From Gemmatimonadota bacterium (lineage in GTDB: Bacteria > ARS69), in NCBI GenBank assembly GCA_021604925.1, contig BQJX01000141.1, positions 1 through 6,950 of the forward strand: 6,950 nucleotides of DNA. The letters are read 5' to 3'. Numbering within the stretch: the first letter of the stretch is position 1; every line of letters begins with the position of its first letter. The notes under the pieces were generated by a model. It saw nothing but the letters and a program-made list of their open reading frames with translations. It searched no databases and was not told where the DNA came from. The position numbers and the translations under genes were made by a program. Shown piece by piece: positions 6,396-6,950 of the stretch.

Positions 6396-6412
6396 GCCCC
6401 GATCCGGGCCCG
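6393..6412 (+). promoter_or_regulatory. GC-rich hairpin just before the sigma factor ribosome site
   Basis: CGGGCCC (6393-6399) pairs with GGGCCCG (6406-6412) across the 6-base loop CGATCC. It shares bases 6393-6395 with the right arm of the larger inverted repeat, so in RNA the two stems compete at their junction. It ends 5 bases before the GAGG ribosome site (6418-6421). No T-run follows, so it is not a terminator. An effect on translation is possible but unproven. Confidence 0.4.
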
Positions 6413-6426
6413 TCCAAGAGGGTGTG

Positions 6427-6950
6427 ATGACGAGAACCCTGATGATCCCCGGTTGCCCGCTCCCCGCCTGGACCGAGAGCCTCGGCCAGGCCCTGTGGGG
6501 ACTGGTGCGCGCGCCGGCGGAGGCCGCCGGGAGCAACCTGGGAACCGCGGCCCGCGCCGAGCCGGACGCGGAGGAATCCGCCTGGATCCGCGCCGCCCGG
6601 GGTGGCGACTCGGAGGCGTTCCGGAAGCTGGTCGATCGCTACGGGGATCGGTCGTTCGAAACGGCGCTGCGGATCGTCCGCCATCGCGAGGAAGCGGAGG
6701 AAGTGGCGCAGGACGCGTTCGTCCGGGCCTGGCAGGCGCTGCCGAACTTCCGCGAGGAAGCGCGCTTCTCCACGTGGCTCTATCGCATCGTCACCCGGCG
6801 GGCCATCGACCGCGCGCGGGCCGTTCGCCAGCGCGGGCAGCGGGAGATCGCCTCCGAGCCGGACGTGGTGGAGCGGGTGGCGTCCCCGGACGCCGGAGAG
6901 CCATCGGGCTCCTGGCTGCGGCGACTGAATCGCATCCTGGGCGAGTTGGA
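6427..6950 (+). CDS. ECF-type RNA polymerase sigma factor (sigma-70 family), 3' end outside window
   Basis: Transcription initiation factor directing RNA polymerase to a specific promoter set. The frame is open from ATG 6427 through the window edge, giving 174 visible codons. Residues ~51-131 are sigma region 2: SAWIRAARGGDSEAFRKLVD, then AEEVAQDAFVRAWQAL (90-105; core-binding DAFVRAW) and FRE..ARFSTWLYRIVTRRAIDRAR (108-131; the -10 recognition segment). A linker (132-163) rich in charged residues follows, and LRRLNRILGEL at the edge is the beginning of region 4; the -35-binding helix is outside. GAGG lies 5 bases before the ATG. The ~50 residues before region 2 are longer than usual; an ATG at 6442 or GTG at 6505 could be the true start. 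It is divergent from the small membrane protein operon. An anti-sigma factor, commonly next, would be outside the window. Confidence 0.92.
   Translation, partial: MTRTLMIPGCPLPAWTESLGQALWGLVRAPAEAAGSNLGTAARAEPDAEESAWIRAARGGDSEAFRKLVDRYGDRSFETALRIVRHREEAEEVAQDAFVRAWQALPNFREEARFSTWLYRIVTRRAIDRARAVRQRGQREIASEPDVVERVASPDAGEPSGSWLRRLNRILGEL

Noticed and set aside
5809..6684. Upstream continuation of the methyltransferase frame, which would give a 535-residue protein.
   Set aside because: The extra part overlaps the small membrane protein, the divergent promoter region and the sigma factor on the opposite strand, and resembles no domain. The GTG at 5806-5808 gives a normal-length enzyme.

Overview
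The window is G+C-rich DNA (about two thirds G+C by eye) from a Gram-negative-type bacterium. Genes are tightly packed, nearly every reading frame carries long spurious ORFs, and Shine-Dalgarno sites are clear. RND pumps and an exported cupredoxin imply a cell with a periplasm. I cannot assign a phylum. The composition and gene set would fit an environmental, possibly uncultivated lineage, but that is only an impression.

Layout. (1) 1-4416, plus strand: the C-terminal part of one RND permease whose start lies outside the window, then, one base after its stop codon, a complete second RND permease. This is a tandem efflux-pump operon; the periplasmic adaptor is presumably upstream. (2) 4417-4524: a short convergent gap with a small GC hairpin. 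(3) 4525-4932, minus strand: a small exported type-1 copper protein (pseudoazurin/plastocyanin type) with an intact ligand set, and a 144-bp upstream gap holding its ribosome site and a possible promoter. (4) 5077-6266, minus strand: a two-gene operon read from right to left. It has a small three-helix membrane protein (DUF6249-like) and then, overlapping by one base, a class I SAM-dependent methyltransferase resembling the sugar N-methyltransferases TylM1/DesVI. (5) 6267-6426: a divergent intergenic region with a perfect 13-bp inverted repeat (19-bp spacer) and a second hairpin abutting it. (6) 6427 to the window end, plus strand: an ECF-type RNA polymerase sigma factor, cut off by the window edge before its region 4.

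How they work together. The two permeases very likely act as one drug or solute efflux machine, possibly as a mixed trimer. The membrane protein and methyltransferase are probably translated together. They share a regulatory region with the divergent sigma factor, so the palindrome at 6351-6395 is the natural place to look for shared or self-regulation. Nothing ties the cupredoxin to its neighbours except position. I see no mobile element, CRISPR array or RNA gene. The region is mostly recognisable families; the palindromic divergent promoter region is the least explained part.
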